Shown here one piece after another: positions 17,383 through 25,563 of a DNA stretch of 64,000 nt. The DNA comes from Prevotella sp. GTDB taxonomy: Bacteria; Bacteroidota; Bacteroidia; Bacteroidales; Bacteroidaceae. Position numbers and translations under genes: made by a program. A model generated the notes under the pieces. The model ran no database searches, had not been told where the DNA came from, and saw nothing but the letters and a program-made list of their open reading frames with translations. The stretch is from the NCBI GenBank assembly GCA_017557405.1, contig JAFYYV010000035.1, positions 1 through 64,000 of the forward strand, written 5' to 3'. How positions within the stretch are numbered: the stretch's first letter is position 1; each line of letters opens with the position of its first letter.

Positions 17383-18954
17383 TTATACTCCCATGAACGC
17401 CTTGACGAGCAAGTACACGAGAGGTATAGTGATAAGGAATACACCGATGATATCGAGAATAACACCAGCCTTGATCATCTTTGTGATGGGGATGTAGCCA
17501 GAAGCATAGACGATGGCATTTGGTGGTGTCGAGACGGGGAGCATGAAAGCCAGTGATGTGCAGAGTGCCATAACTACGCAGACAGGAATTGGGCTGAATC
17601 CTAATGAAGCAGCGGTAGCAATGGCAATCGGGCCCATCAGGTTGGCCACAGCCGTATTGGAGGTGAGTTCCGAGAGGAACAGAGAGGTAACAGCAAACAA
17701 TGTCAAGAACAGATACTCTGACGGCTGACCACCCATGATGCTTACCAAAGATTTTCCAATCCATTCTGACAGACCGGTAGAGAATACCATTCCACCAATG
17801 GCTAGACCACCACCAAAGAGTAGCAGAGTACCCCATTCAACGCCTTTGACGCCTTCTTTCCAATCCAAGGTCATCTCTCCTGTCTTGGTGTTAACGGGCA
17901 TGAGGAACAACAACAGGCCACCGACCATAGCGGCAATGGCCTCTGGGAAGTACTTGTTGTAGGTCTTCACGGCATCAGCATCCAACGCTTCGGGTGCAAT
18001 ATTCTGAATGGCACTGAGTATACCTGGGATTACCCACAGCGTTACAGCCACGATGAAGGCGATGAGGGTGTTCTTCTGGGCACGGGTCCACTTACCTAGT
18101 CCATTCACTTTTTCATGAATAAACTCCTGGGCACCATCAATATGCTTCACATCTGCAGGGAACATCTTCTGAAGCACGAAGTAGGTGACGATAAAGTATA
18201 ACACCATAGCCGCGAATCCCCAAACCATCCAGTCGAAGAACGTGATCTGAGGAGCATCGGGAGCCAGCTCGCGCAAGAAACCGATCATGATAATGTTCGG
18301 GGGAGTGCCAATAGGAGTGAGTACACCACCGATAGAGCAAGCATAGGCAGTCATCAACATCAGACCCGTTGAGTACTTATAAGTCTTCAGGTCGATGATC
18401 TTACCATTGGCGGCCATCATCTCGCGGATAGCCTCCAGCAGACCGAGGGCAATAGGAAACATCATAGCAGCAGTAGCTGTATTGCTAATCCATCCCGAGC
18501 AGAGCATACATGCCAGACCAATGGCTAAGAAGATGCGGCGAGGTGAGTCGCCCACCCATTTCATTGACATGATACCATACGCTATTCGTTTGTCAAGACC
18601 ATTCACCATCATACCCTTTGCAATCAAGAATCCTCCCATGAACAGGAAGATCATCGGGCTGGCAAAAGCCGAGAAGGCGTCTTTTGCTGACACCACACCA
18701 AAGATTACGCAGAGTGTAGGACCTAACAACGAAGTAACGGGGATAGGAACTGGTTCGCAAATCCACCAGAATGCCACCAGCGTAACGATGGCAAGCAGTT
18801 TGTGGGCTTCAGGCGACAGTCCTGCAATAGGGGTAAACCATACTAACAAAGCACAAATCGGGCCCATAAAGGCACCAAAGATGTGTCGTTTGCGGTCAAA
18901 CGAGGATTCAGTAGCACTAACCCTCGCAGCAACTTTGTTTTTTTCTGTTTCCAT
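17383..18954 (-). CDS. DASS/SLC13 family sodium-coupled anion symporter
   Basis: A 523-residue transporter of the divalent-anion:sodium symporter family (dicarboxylate, sulfate or phosphate). About a dozen membrane segments and the duplicated family motifs are visible: LTPIGTPPNIIMIGFL near the middle and LPVSTPPNAIVYASGYI near the C-terminus, each the Ser/Thr-rich hairpin that binds sodium and carboxylate. Bacteroidetes members usually carry C4-dicarboxylates such as succinate, but the substrate is not fixed by sequence. It is a single-gene unit with a leader of about 90 nt; a TAATTTTG -7 box lies at 19049-19056. Confidence 0.88.
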   Translation of the reverse strand: METEKNKVAARVSATESSFDRKRHIFGAFMGPICALLVWFTPIAGLSPEAHKLLAIVTLVAFWWICEPVPIPVTSLLGPTLCVIFGVVSAKDAFSAFASPMIFLFMGGFLIAKGMMVNGLDKRIAYGIMSMKWVGDSPRRIFLAIGLACMLCSGWISNTATAAMMFPIALGLLEAIREMMAANGKIIDLKTYKYSTGLMLMTAYACSIGGVLTPIGTPPNIIMIGFLRELAPDAPQITFFDWMVWGFAAMVLYFIVTYFVLQKMFPADVKHIDGAQEFIHEKVNGLGKWTRAQKNTLIAFIVAVTLWVIPGILSAIQNIAPEALDADAVKTYNKYFPEAIAAMVGGLLLFLMPVNTKTGEMTLDWKEGVKGVEWGTLLLFGGGLAIGGMVFSTGLSEWIGKSLVSIMGGQPSEYLFLTLFAVTSLFLSELTSNTAVANLMGPIAIATAASLGFSPIPVCVVMALCTSLAFMLPVSTPPNAIVYASGYIPITKMIKAGVILDIIGVFLITIPLVYLLVKAFMGV

Positions 18955-19048
18955 TCGGTTAATAATTTTATGTTTAAGATATTAAGTAATGTCTTTTTAC
19001 GATGAGTTAAACTCAAAAATATAGTGTCAGTAGTAAATAATAATGGCG

Positions 19049-19106
19049 CAAAATTATAAATTTTTTTATTAATAAATGCGGATGTTCCATTTTTTTTGTA
19101 TATTTG
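19049..19106. promoter_or_regulatory. Divergent -7 boxes for the transporter and the 95-residue protein
   Basis: Minus-strand TAATTTTG at 19049-19056 faces the transporter gene; plus-strand TATATTTG at 19099-19106 faces the small gene at 19138. Neither has a clear -33 TTTG at proper spacing. Confidence 0.4.
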
Positions 19107-19137
19107 CGCCAAAATTTTAATCTTACGTTATAATAAC

Positions 19138-19425
19138 ATGAACAATTTGGAACTAATATTAGGCATTGTTTTTGTCATTGGAGTCATTCTGATGTTTGTT
19201 AAGTACCAACATCGTGTAGGTCTTCACAATAATGTGGAGCAACTTCGCGAAGTGACGGATTTGATTTTTGAGGAGGCTGCCAAGTCGCCGATCTCGCAAA
19301 ACAGATATATCAGAGGATTGAAAGAACACTTGCATGTCAACGAGAAGATGGCTTTGAAATTGATTGGCAAAGCCCGCATGGAAAACATCATTCGCGTTGA
19401 GGGCAAAGAAGTCGTAAAGGCTTAA
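19138..19425 (+). CDS. Small membrane-anchored protein of unknown function
   Basis: A 95-residue protein: an N-terminal membrane helix (LELILGIVFVIGVILMFV), then a basic, helical cytoplasmic tail with LREVTDLIFEEAAKS and KEHLHVNEKMALKLIGKAR. I do not recognise a named family. The start at 19138 follows a -7 box by about 30 bp and places the helix at the N-terminus. It is convergent with the helix-hairpin-helix gene (5-bp gap) and divergent from the transporter. Confidence 0.65.
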   Translation: MNNLELILGIVFVIGVILMFVKYQHRVGLHNNVEQLREVTDLIFEEAAKSPISQNRYIRGLKEHLHVNEKMALKLIGKARMENIIRVEGKEVVKA

Positions 19426-19430
19426 TCATT

Positions 19431-20396
19431 TCAGAATTCTACATAAGGTTCCAGTCGGTGTAAGGCATCGGCGGGGAACTCAGGTAAGAGCTTTAAATCA
19501 TCAAGGCTTTTCAGGTTTCCACGCAATCGCCGATAGTCGATGATTGCACGTGCTTGGTAGAAATTCAGGTAAGGATGTGACTTGAGCTGGTTGAGTGTCA
19601 ACTGGTTCAAGTTCATTTTTTGTATGCGCGTTGAGTTGATTTTGAAGAAATGGATGGATTCTTCAGGGAAACCATTGATTTCGCGTAATTGTTCTGTGTT
19701 GACATAACCACCCAATCTTCTGCCGTAATCAACGATGCGACGAGCATAGTGGCTACCGATACCTGGTACCTTTTTAAATAGGTTGGTATCGAGGTTGTTG
19801 AGCAACACAAACTCGTTCTCCTTTATTTTCAAAGGGAACTTCAACGTATCGCGGTATTGCTGTTGATAGTCGGATGCTGATGATGTGGCATCGTGGTTGA
19901 AAAGCTCAGATGCTGGTCGGTAATCGTTGCTGATTTTGATGTATGGTGCCAGTTCATGATATTGCTCCTGTGTGAGTCCGTAGAGTTTCGCAAAGTCTTT
20001 TGGCGTACGGAAAATACCCCCGTGCGCACGATACTTATATATATTACGTACTTGGTAGGGGTGCAAACCGAGACGAAGCAACTGGGTGCTGTCGGCAGTG
20101 TTGGGATCGAATGTGAATCGTTCGACCTTTTGTCCTTCTGCATAATAGTAATCCGATGGACTCGATGGAGCGTTGCTGGCATAATATCCGTTTTGACTTT
20201 GCCGCACGCCTTCTCCTTCCATCGATGAAATGGGCGATTTTTGGAACAAGACACTATCTTCAGCGGTAAAAGCCGTCTTGTTGAATCTTCCTCCAATCAG
20301 ATATAGTCCGCCTACAAAGATTACTGCCAACAACAACAGAGCGAGCAACACCTGTCGGTCGGACTTGTTGAAATAGAAGAACTCATGTGGTTTCAT
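19431..20396 (-). CDS. Helix-hairpin-helix (ComEA-like) protein
   Basis: A 321-residue protein with one N-terminal membrane helix (LLALLLLAVIFVGGLYLIGG), a low-complexity linker, and at least three helix-hairpin-helix units: NTADSTQLLRLGLHPYQVRN, LFKKVPGIGSHYARRIVDYG and LTLNQLKSHPYLNFYQARAI. HhH motifs bind DNA without sequence preference; ComEA uses them to take up DNA, while similar Bacteroidetes proteins are uncharacterised. It lies 26 bp downstream of murF and is probably cotranscribed with it. Whether it faces periplasm or cytoplasm is not clear. Confidence 0.85.
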   Translation of the reverse strand: MKPHEFFYFNKSDRQVLLALLLLAVIFVGGLYLIGGRFNKTAFTAEDSVLFQKSPISSMEGEGVRQSQNGYYASNAPSSPSDYYYAEGQKVERFTFDPNTADSTQLLRLGLHPYQVRNIYKYRAHGGIFRTPKDFAKLYGLTQEQYHELAPYIKISNDYRPASELFNHDATSSASDYQQQYRDTLKFPLKIKENEFVLLNNLDTNLFKKVPGIGSHYARRIVDYGRRLGGYVNTEQLREINGFPEESIHFFKINSTRIQKMNLNQLTLNQLKSHPYLNFYQARAIIDYRRLRGNLKSLDDLKLLPEFPADALHRLEPYVEF

Positions 20397-20422
20397 CAGA
20401 TGGAAGAGGTTGGTTATACAGA

Positions 20423-21772
20423 TCAGAGCAGTTCTGCCAATTGTGAAAGACGGATGCTATTGCTTCCTTTGATGAGAATGCAGAAGCCTTCAGGGTGCGA
20501 TTGAGCGATTTCGGCTTTCACCTCTTCCACATCATGGAACTTGCGGAAAGAGCATGCTATTTTTCCGAATTCATCGCCCACCAGCCAAACATTCTTCAAT
20601 CCAGTAGACTCGATGAAATCGATGATTTTTGCATGTTCTTGCTCACTGTCTTCACCCAATTCACGCATATCTCCCAGAATGGCCATCTTGTTCTCGACCT
20701 GCATGTCGCGGAAGTTTTTCAATGCTGCCATCATACTGGTTGGGTTGGCGTTGTAAGCATCCACAATGAGTTTGTTGTGGTTGGTGATGGTCAGTTGCGA
20801 ACGGTTGTTTGATGGAACATAGTTCTCAATGGCGTGGCAAATCTGTTCGTTGGAGACACCAAATCGGATTCCCATAACGATGGCAGCCAATGCATTATAT
20901 ACGTTGTATGCTCCGATGAGATGTGTCGAGACTTCATAAACATGTGTCTCGTCAGTCTTCTTCCAAGTGAAACGCAAATAGGGGTCGCATGCGATGACTT
21001 GTCCAATGACATAAGCGCGGTTGTCGTCAGGATTCAACGAATAAGGAGTTCCAACCTCTTGTGATACCTTTGTACCGAAACGTTGCTCGGCCATCTCCAC
21101 CAAGTCGGCATCGTCGACGTTGATAATGAAATTGTCAACAGAACCTCTTGAAGCCAAAAAGTCATAGAGTTCGCCTTTGGTGCGCTTCACACCCTCGAAC
21201 GAACCGAATCCTTGCAGGTGGGCGCGTCCCACATTGGTGATGAGGCCAATGGTGGGTTCGGCAGTCTCCACAAGCGTCTTGATGTCACCCGGATGACTGG
21301 CACCCATCTCAATGATGGCGATTTCGTGCTCCTTGTTCAGGCGGAACAGCGTTTTTGGAACGCCAACGTCGTTGTTGAAGTTGCCTTCGGTGGCCAACAC
21401 ATTGTATTTCTCAGCCAATACGGCACGAATCAACTCCTTTGTTGTGGTTTTTCCGTTGGTTCCAGTGATACCGATAACGGGAAACGTGAACCTTCTGCGA
21501 TGCTCGCGAGCCATATCCTTGAATGCTTGGAGTGTGTCGTCCACCAAGATGAGACGACCACTTTCAACCAATTGCGGGTTTTCCTTGCAAACTTGTTGGT
21601 CATCCACGATAGCTGTGGAACAGCCTTTTTGCAAGGCTGCAACGGCAAATTTGTTTCCGTCGAACGAGGCACCTTTCAGAGCAATGAAGATGCTTCCTTC
21701 GGGACATTCACGTGAGTCGGTAGTGATGACAGGGTGTTGTTCATAGACTTTGTAGAGTTCCTTGCTGTCCAT
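20423..21772 (-). CDS. murF: UDP-N-acetylmuramoyl-tripeptide--D-alanyl-D-alanine ligase
   Basis: A 449-residue Mur ligase adding D-Ala-D-Ala to the UDP-MurNAc-tripeptide, the last cytoplasmic step of peptidoglycan precursor synthesis. Three domains are visible: an N-terminal uridine-binding part (TDSRECPEGSIFIALKGASFDG), the central ATPase with the P-loop GITGTNGKTTTKELI and EMGASHPGDI, and the C-terminal domain (VDAYNANPTSM, AILGDMRELG, ILIKGSNSIRL). Usual length is 430-460. It leads a two-gene unit with the HhH gene; a minus-strand TAATTTTG (21805-21812) is a candidate -7 box. Confidence 0.96.
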   Translation of the reverse strand: MDSKELYKVYEQHPVITTDSRECPEGSIFIALKGASFDGNKFAVAALQKGCSTAIVDDQQVCKENPQLVESGRLILVDDTLQAFKDMAREHRRRFTFPVIGITGTNGKTTTKELIRAVLAEKYNVLATEGNFNNDVGVPKTLFRLNKEHEIAIIEMGASHPGDIKTLVETAEPTIGLITNVGRAHLQGFGSFEGVKRTKGELYDFLASRGSVDNFIINVDDADLVEMAEQRFGTKVSQEVGTPYSLNPDDNRAYVIGQVIACDPYLRFTWKKTDETHVYEVSTHLIGAYNVYNALAAIVMGIRFGVSNEQICHAIENYVPSNNRSQLTITNHNKLIVDAYNANPTSMMAALKNFRDMQVENKMAILGDMRELGEDSEQEHAKIIDFIESTGLKNVWLVGDEFGKIACSFRKFHDVEEVKAEIAQSHPEGFCILIKGSNSIRLSQLAELL

Positions 21773-22056
21773 ATGTATGTTCTTTTTAGGTTGTACTTTG
21801 ATGGCAAAATTACGAAAAAAGGTTGAATTGTTGTCACTATTTACGAATTATTTGACATGAAAAAACGTTGAAAAAGTCAATCTTTTTTGCTCGACAATTG
21901 ACTGTTAAAAAATATTTATTTGTATTTTTAAATCGTTGATAATCAAGCTAATGTTTGATTTTTCATATTAAATTGTACAATTAAAATACAACTGAAAATG
22001 TTCGAAATCTACCATCTTTTGGTCGGAATCATCAACAGACGTATTGGTTTTCGCAG

Positions 22057-22209
22057 TAATTTTGCATCGTCGAAACCAAGGAACATATTTTCCTTTTGAC
22101 AACGAAAAGATACATTACCTCTGATACGAAAATTGATTATTCTAAAGCTTGATTACCATTAAAACCGTCCAGAGCCGTGAGTAAAGACTCATGGTTCTGA
22201 TTTTTTTTG
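22057..22209 (+). ncRNA. Candidate small RNA upstream of folP
   Basis: The 494-bp gap between divergent murF and folP contains TAATTTTG at 22057-22064, whose downstream bases (GCATCGTCGAAA) resemble those after the susC promoter box (GCACCATCGAAA), and an intrinsic terminator at 22169-22208. Between them is about 100 nt with no good ORF. A terminated transcript of about 140 nt is therefore plausible. No known RNA family was recognised; the rest of the gap (21773-22056) is AT-rich with nothing identifiable. Confidence 0.35.
22169..22208 (+). terminator. Intrinsic terminator with no visible gene before it
   Basis: Stem 22169-22182 (CCAGAGCCGTGAGT) pairs with 22187-22200 through an AAAG loop, with G:U pairs, and is followed by eight Ts. 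It ends a plus-strand transcript that has no coding gene, supporting a small RNA. Confidence 0.75.
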
Positions 22210-22229
22210 TAAAAAAACGAAAATGGCGG

Positions 22230-22259
22230 TTGTTGTTTGCATTTTATTTCTTATTTTTG
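22230..22259 (+). promoter_or_regulatory. folP promoter
   Basis: TTG at 22230-22232, a 19-bp spacer, then TATTTTTG at 22252-22259. The start codon at 22267 is only 7 bp past the box, so the mRNA would have an extremely short leader or none. Confidence 0.55.
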
Positions 22260-22266
22260 CAAACGT

Positions 22267-23130
22267 ATGATGCAACCTTTATCTTACACCCTCAATGTGC
22301 GTGGCAGATTGCTCGATTTGTCAAAACCGAAAGTGATGGGCATTCTGAATGCTACGCCCGATTCGTTTTTCGCTGGTAGCCGGATGGAAACTGAGCGTGA
22401 GATAGCCGAGCGTGCCGTCCAGATTATCGAGGAGGGAGGCGAAATCATCGATGTTGGTGCATTTTCGACACGTCCTGGTGGAAAGCTGGTGACAGAGGAA
22501 GAAGAGAAGCAACGACTTCAGTTTGCTTTGAACATTGTCCGTCGGGAACTTCCTGAAGCGGTTGTCAGCGTCGATACCTATCGACCACGTTTGGCTCGTT
22601 GGTGTGTCGAGGAGTCTATGGTTGACATTGTGAACGATGTGAGCGAGGGCAGGGGAAGCCTGAATGGTGTTGGATTGATTGATGAAGAGATAAAGGCGGA
22701 TGAAGAAGGCGATTCCATGTTTGCCACAGTCGCTCGTTTGGGTGTCCCCTATATTCTGATGTCCGTGCAGCCGACGATTAGGGACATGCTTATGCATTGG
22801 TCAGCCGAAGTGCGTCAGTTGCGTACGCTTGGTGCGAAAGACATCATTCTCGACCCTGGTTTCGGCTTTGGAAAGACATTGGAGCAGAACTACCAGATTA
22901 TGAACGAAATGGAGAAGCTTTGCGTGTTGGACCTTCCTTTGCTGGTGGGCGTATCACGAAAGAGCATGATATACAAGTTGCTTGAAGGGACCCCACAGAC
23001 GGCCTTGAATGGAACCATCGTGCTCGATACGATAGCCCTTCAGAAAGGAGCCGCTATCCTGCGCGTCCACGATGTGCGCGAGGCAGTAGAGACCGTGCGC
23101 ATCATGGAGCAGTTGTCGGCCTCTGTATAG
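22267..23130 (+). CDS. folP: Dihydropteroate synthase
   Basis: A 287-residue enzyme joining p-aminobenzoate to dihydropterin pyrophosphate in folate synthesis. Signature motifs are KVMGILNATPDSF, IIDVGAFSTRPG, ILDPGFGFGKT, LLVGVSRKSMI and a C-terminal RVHDVREAVE. Length is typical. The start is one of two adjacent ATGs at 22267/22270, chosen because the -7 box at 22252-22259 leaves no room for the longer frame. It is 54 bp upstream of cdaA in the same direction, a pairing that suggests cotranscription. Confidence 0.95.
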   Translation: MMQPLSYTLNVRGRLLDLSKPKVMGILNATPDSFFAGSRMETEREIAERAVQIIEEGGEIIDVGAFSTRPGGKLVTEEEEKQRLQFALNIVRRELPEAVVSVDTYRPRLARWCVEESMVDIVNDVSEGRGSLNGVGLIDEEIKADEEGDSMFATVARLGVPYILMSVQPTIRDMLMHWSAEVRQLRTLGAKDIILDPGFGFGKTLEQNYQIMNEMEKLCVLDLPLLVGVSRKSMIYKLLEGTPQTALNGTIVLDTIALQKGAAILRVHDVREAVETVRIMEQLSASV

Positions 23131-23184
23131 AGAGGCAAGGTCAATCAACAATTCGTAATAGAATCAATAAAACCCGAAGAAGAT

Positions 23185-23961
23185 ATGTTACCTTTTGATT
23201 TTGGAATCAAAGACATCATCGACATCTTCCTTGTCGCGTTGATGCTCTATTATATCTATCGGTTGATGAAAGAGAGCCGTTCGCTCAACGTTTTCATCGG
23301 CATCATGGTGTTTGTGCTCATCTGGCTCTTCGTCAGTCAGGTGCTGGAAATGCGCTTGTTGGGTACCATCCTCGACAAATTGGTCAGCGTGGGTGTCATC
23401 GCGCTCATCGTGCTTTTCCAGGATGAGATACGCAAGTTTCTCTACTCGTTGGGAGCCCATCAGCGATTCAAGGCGTTGTCTCGCTTCTTCACATCGAAGA
23501 AGAAGGAGCCGCAGGAAGACAAGGAGACCATTATGCCCATCGTGATGGCTTGCATGACGATGTCGAAGAGCAAGGTGGGTGCGCTGATAGTCATTGAGCG
23601 AGGTGCCCCGCTTGACGATATTATCGAAACAGGCGATCGTATCAATGCCAATATCAACCAGCGTTTGATAGAGAACATCTTCTTCAAGAACTCGCCTTTG
23701 CACGACGGTGCTATGATTGTTTCGAAAAAACGCATTGCTGCCGCAGGTTGTATTCTCCCCGTGTCGCACAATCTCGACATCCCCAAGGAACTGGGACTTC
23801 GACATCGTGCCGCTCTCGGCATGTCGCAGGAGAGTGATGCCATCTGCATCATCGTGAGCGAAGAGACCGGTCGTATTTCGGTTGCCATCAAGGGAGAGTT
23901 TGGTCTTCGTTTGTCGGCAGAGGAGTTGGAGGCCGTGCTTGCCAAAGAGATGTCGGCTTAG
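23185..23961 (+). CDS. cdaA: Membrane diadenylate cyclase (CdaA type)
   Basis: A 258-residue c-di-AMP synthase. Three N-terminal membrane helices (DIIDIFLVALMLYYIYRL, LNVFIGIMVFVLIWLF, LVSVGVIALIVLF) precede a DisA_N catalytic domain with the hallmark SPLHDGAMIV (DGA motif) and RHRAALGMSQESDAICIIVS (RHR motif). It makes c-di-AMP from two ATP, a second messenger for envelope and potassium homeostasis. No CdaR or GlmM gene follows, unlike in Firmicutes; here the upstream neighbour is folP. Confidence 0.93.
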   Translation: MLPFDFGIKDIIDIFLVALMLYYIYRLMKESRSLNVFIGIMVFVLIWLFVSQVLEMRLLGTILDKLVSVGVIALIVLFQDEIRKFLYSLGAHQRFKALSRFFTSKKKEPQEDKETIMPIVMACMTMSKSKVGALIVIERGAPLDDIIETGDRINANINQRLIENIFFKNSPLHDGAMIVSKKRIAAAGCILPVSHNLDIPKELGLRHRAALGMSQESDAICIIVSEETGRISVAIKGEFGLRLSAEELEAVLAKEMSA

Positions 23962-24010
23962 AAATAACATTATTTATCATTGTCGCGAGCGTTTTCTCAC
24001 GGAAAGTTCT

Positions 24011-24018
24011 TAATTTTG
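24011..24018 (+). promoter_or_regulatory. -7 box upstream of pta
   Basis: TAATTTTG about 60 bp before the pta start; the -33 element is not clear. Confidence 0.4.
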
Positions 24019-24077
24019 CATCCTCAAAGGCAAATCAATCAGAAACATAACAACATTAAAATAAAAACAAGCAAACT

Positions 24078-25088
24078 ATGGATTTATTACAACAGATTGT
24101 TGCGCGTGCTAAGTCGAACAAGCAGCGCATTGTGCTCCCCGAAGCCACTGAGGAGCGCACTCTGACAGCCGCCGACCGTGTAATAGGTGACGATGTCGCC
24201 GACATCATTCTCATTGGCAACCCAGCCGAAGTGTATGCTTTGGCCGACAAACTGGGATTGAAGAACATCCGCAAGGCCACTCTCATCGACCCCGAAAACA
24301 ATCCGAAGAGCGAGGAGTATGCCCAGTTGCTGGCCGAGCTTCGCAAGAAGAAGGGAATGACCATTGAGCAGGCTCGCGAACTGGTGAAGAACCCTCTCTA
24401 TCTGGGTTGCATGATCATCAAGACCGAGGGTGCCGACGGTCAGATTTCAGGTGCTCTCTCCACGACGGGCGACACATTGCGTCCTGCCCTCCAGATCATC
24501 AAGTGCGCTCCTGGCATCACTTGCGTCAGTGGTGGTTTGCTGCTCATCTCGAAAGAGAAGCAGTATGGTGAGAACGGTGTGCTTGTGGTGGGCGATGTGG
24601 CTGTTACGCCGATGCCCGATGCTGAGCAGTTGTCGCAGATTGCTGTCTGCACGGCACAGACTGCTAAGAGTGTGGCTGGCTTCGCTGAGCCTCGCGTGGC
24701 CATGCTGAGTTTCTCCACGAAGGGAAGTGCCAAGCACGAGGTGGTTGACAAGGTGATCGAGGCTACCCGTTTGGCTAAGGAGAAGGCTCCCGACCTGAAG
24801 ATTGATGGTGAGTTGCAGGCCGATGCCGCATTGGTTCCCTCAGTAGGTCAGAAAAAGGCTCCTGGCTGCGAGATTGCAGGTAAGGCCAACGTGCTGGTGT
24901 TCCCCAATCTGGAAGTGGGAAACATTGGTTACAAGCTGGTGCAACGTCTTGGTGATGCCATCGCTATTGGCCCCGTCCTTCAAGGTATCGCTCGCCCCGT
25001 GAACGACCTCTCTCGCGGTTGTTCGGTCGATGACATCTATTATATGGTGGCCATCACGGCTTGTCAAGCCATTGACGCAAAGCGTTAA
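24078..25088 (+). CDS. pta: Phosphate acetyltransferase
   Basis: A 336-residue short-form Pta, converting acetyl-CoA and phosphate to acetyl phosphate. It lacks the N-terminal DRTGG and P-loop domains of the E. coli enzyme and corresponds to the catalytic domain alone. Visible family segments: IVLPEATEERTLTAADRV, GALSTTGDTLRPALQIIK, PRVAMLSFSTKGSAKH and ELQADAALVP. With AckA it makes acetate and ATP in fermentation. The stop codon TAA (25086-25088) is itself the first base triplet of the left arm of the repeat element that separates it from ackA. Confidence 0.95.
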   Translation: MDLLQQIVARAKSNKQRIVLPEATEERTLTAADRVIGDDVADIILIGNPAEVYALADKLGLKNIRKATLIDPENNPKSEEYAQLLAELRKKKGMTIEQARELVKNPLYLGCMIIKTEGADGQISGALSTTGDTLRPALQIIKCAPGITCVSGGLLLISKEKQYGENGVLVVGDVAVTPMPDAEQLSQIAVCTAQTAKSVAGFAEPRVAMLSFSTKGSAKHEVVDKVIEATRLAKEKAPDLKIDGELQADAALVPSVGQKKAPGCEIAGKANVLVFPNLEVGNIGYKLVQRLGDAIAIGPVLQGIARPVNDLSRGCSVDDIYYMVAITACQAIDAKR

Positions 25089-25552
25089 AGTGAAAAGTGA
25101 AGAGTGAAAAGTGAAAAATCCCGTTTCATGTACGAGAACGAGAATTCTATTTTGATGGAGAAGTCACAAGGGTTCGCCTTGCGAATTGCAACGATGGCTG
25201 AATATTTGACTAACAATCGGAATAAGGTTTTTCGTTCTTTATATGAACAGGTTCTCAGGTCAGGGACGTCAATTATGGCAAACGTCAGAGAGTCACAATT
25301 TGCTCATTCGCCAGCTGATTTTGTTTCAAAACTCCAAATCGCCCTTAAAGAAGCAAACGAGACGAGAGGGTGGTTGCGCCTATTACACGGCAAATCAATC
25401 ATTACAGATAAGGAATATGATAGCATGTTAGCTGATTGTTCGGAAATAGTGGCGATTCTCGTAGCCTCAATTAAGACAGCAAAAAGAAATAATAATCAAT
25501 GAAAGATGTAAAAGTGAAATTGTTCGTTTTTCACTTTTCGTTTTTCACTTTA
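25086..25552. mobile_element. Element D: inverted GTGAAAA arms around a four-helix-bundle gene
   Basis: The left arm (25086-25119) is TAAAGTGAAAA followed by 7-bp units (GTGAAGA, GTGAAAA, GTGAAAA). The right arm (25526-25552) is the inverse of the same design with one unit fewer. They enclose the gene at 25128-25502 and nothing else. Pta and ackA are normally adjacent, so the whole 467-bp block looks like an insertion that landed exactly at the pta stop and just before the ackA ribosome-binding region. Confidence 0.65.
25128..25502 (+). CDS. Four-helix-bundle protein (23S rRNA intervening-sequence type)
   Basis: A 124-residue, all-helical protein of the family first seen in 23S rRNA intervening sequences (IVP/S23), structurally related to the Avd accessory protein of diversity-generating retroelements. 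Diagnostic segments are FALRIATMAEYL, EQVLRSGTSIMANVRES, FVSKLQIALKEANETRGWLRLL and CSEIVAILVASIKTAK. Function is unknown. It sits between pta and ackA, bounded by inverted arms of GTGAAAA units. The start at 25128 is preferred over one inside the left arm at 25104. A possible role is nucleic-acid binding linked to mobility of the surrounding repeat; that is inference. Confidence 0.85.
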   Translation: MYENENSILMEKSQGFALRIATMAEYLTNNRNKVFRSLYEQVLRSGTSIMANVRESQFAHSPADFVSKLQIALKEANETRGWLRLLHGKSIITDKEYDSMLADCSEIVAILVASIKTAKRNNNQ

Positions 25553-25563
25553 AAATTTGAAGA

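Noticed and set aside
22678-23970. Long antisense reading frames opposite folP, cdaA, GH28, ackA and the SusC genes
   Set aside because: They are mirror frames of strongly conserved genes, have no family features and no promoters or start context of their own.
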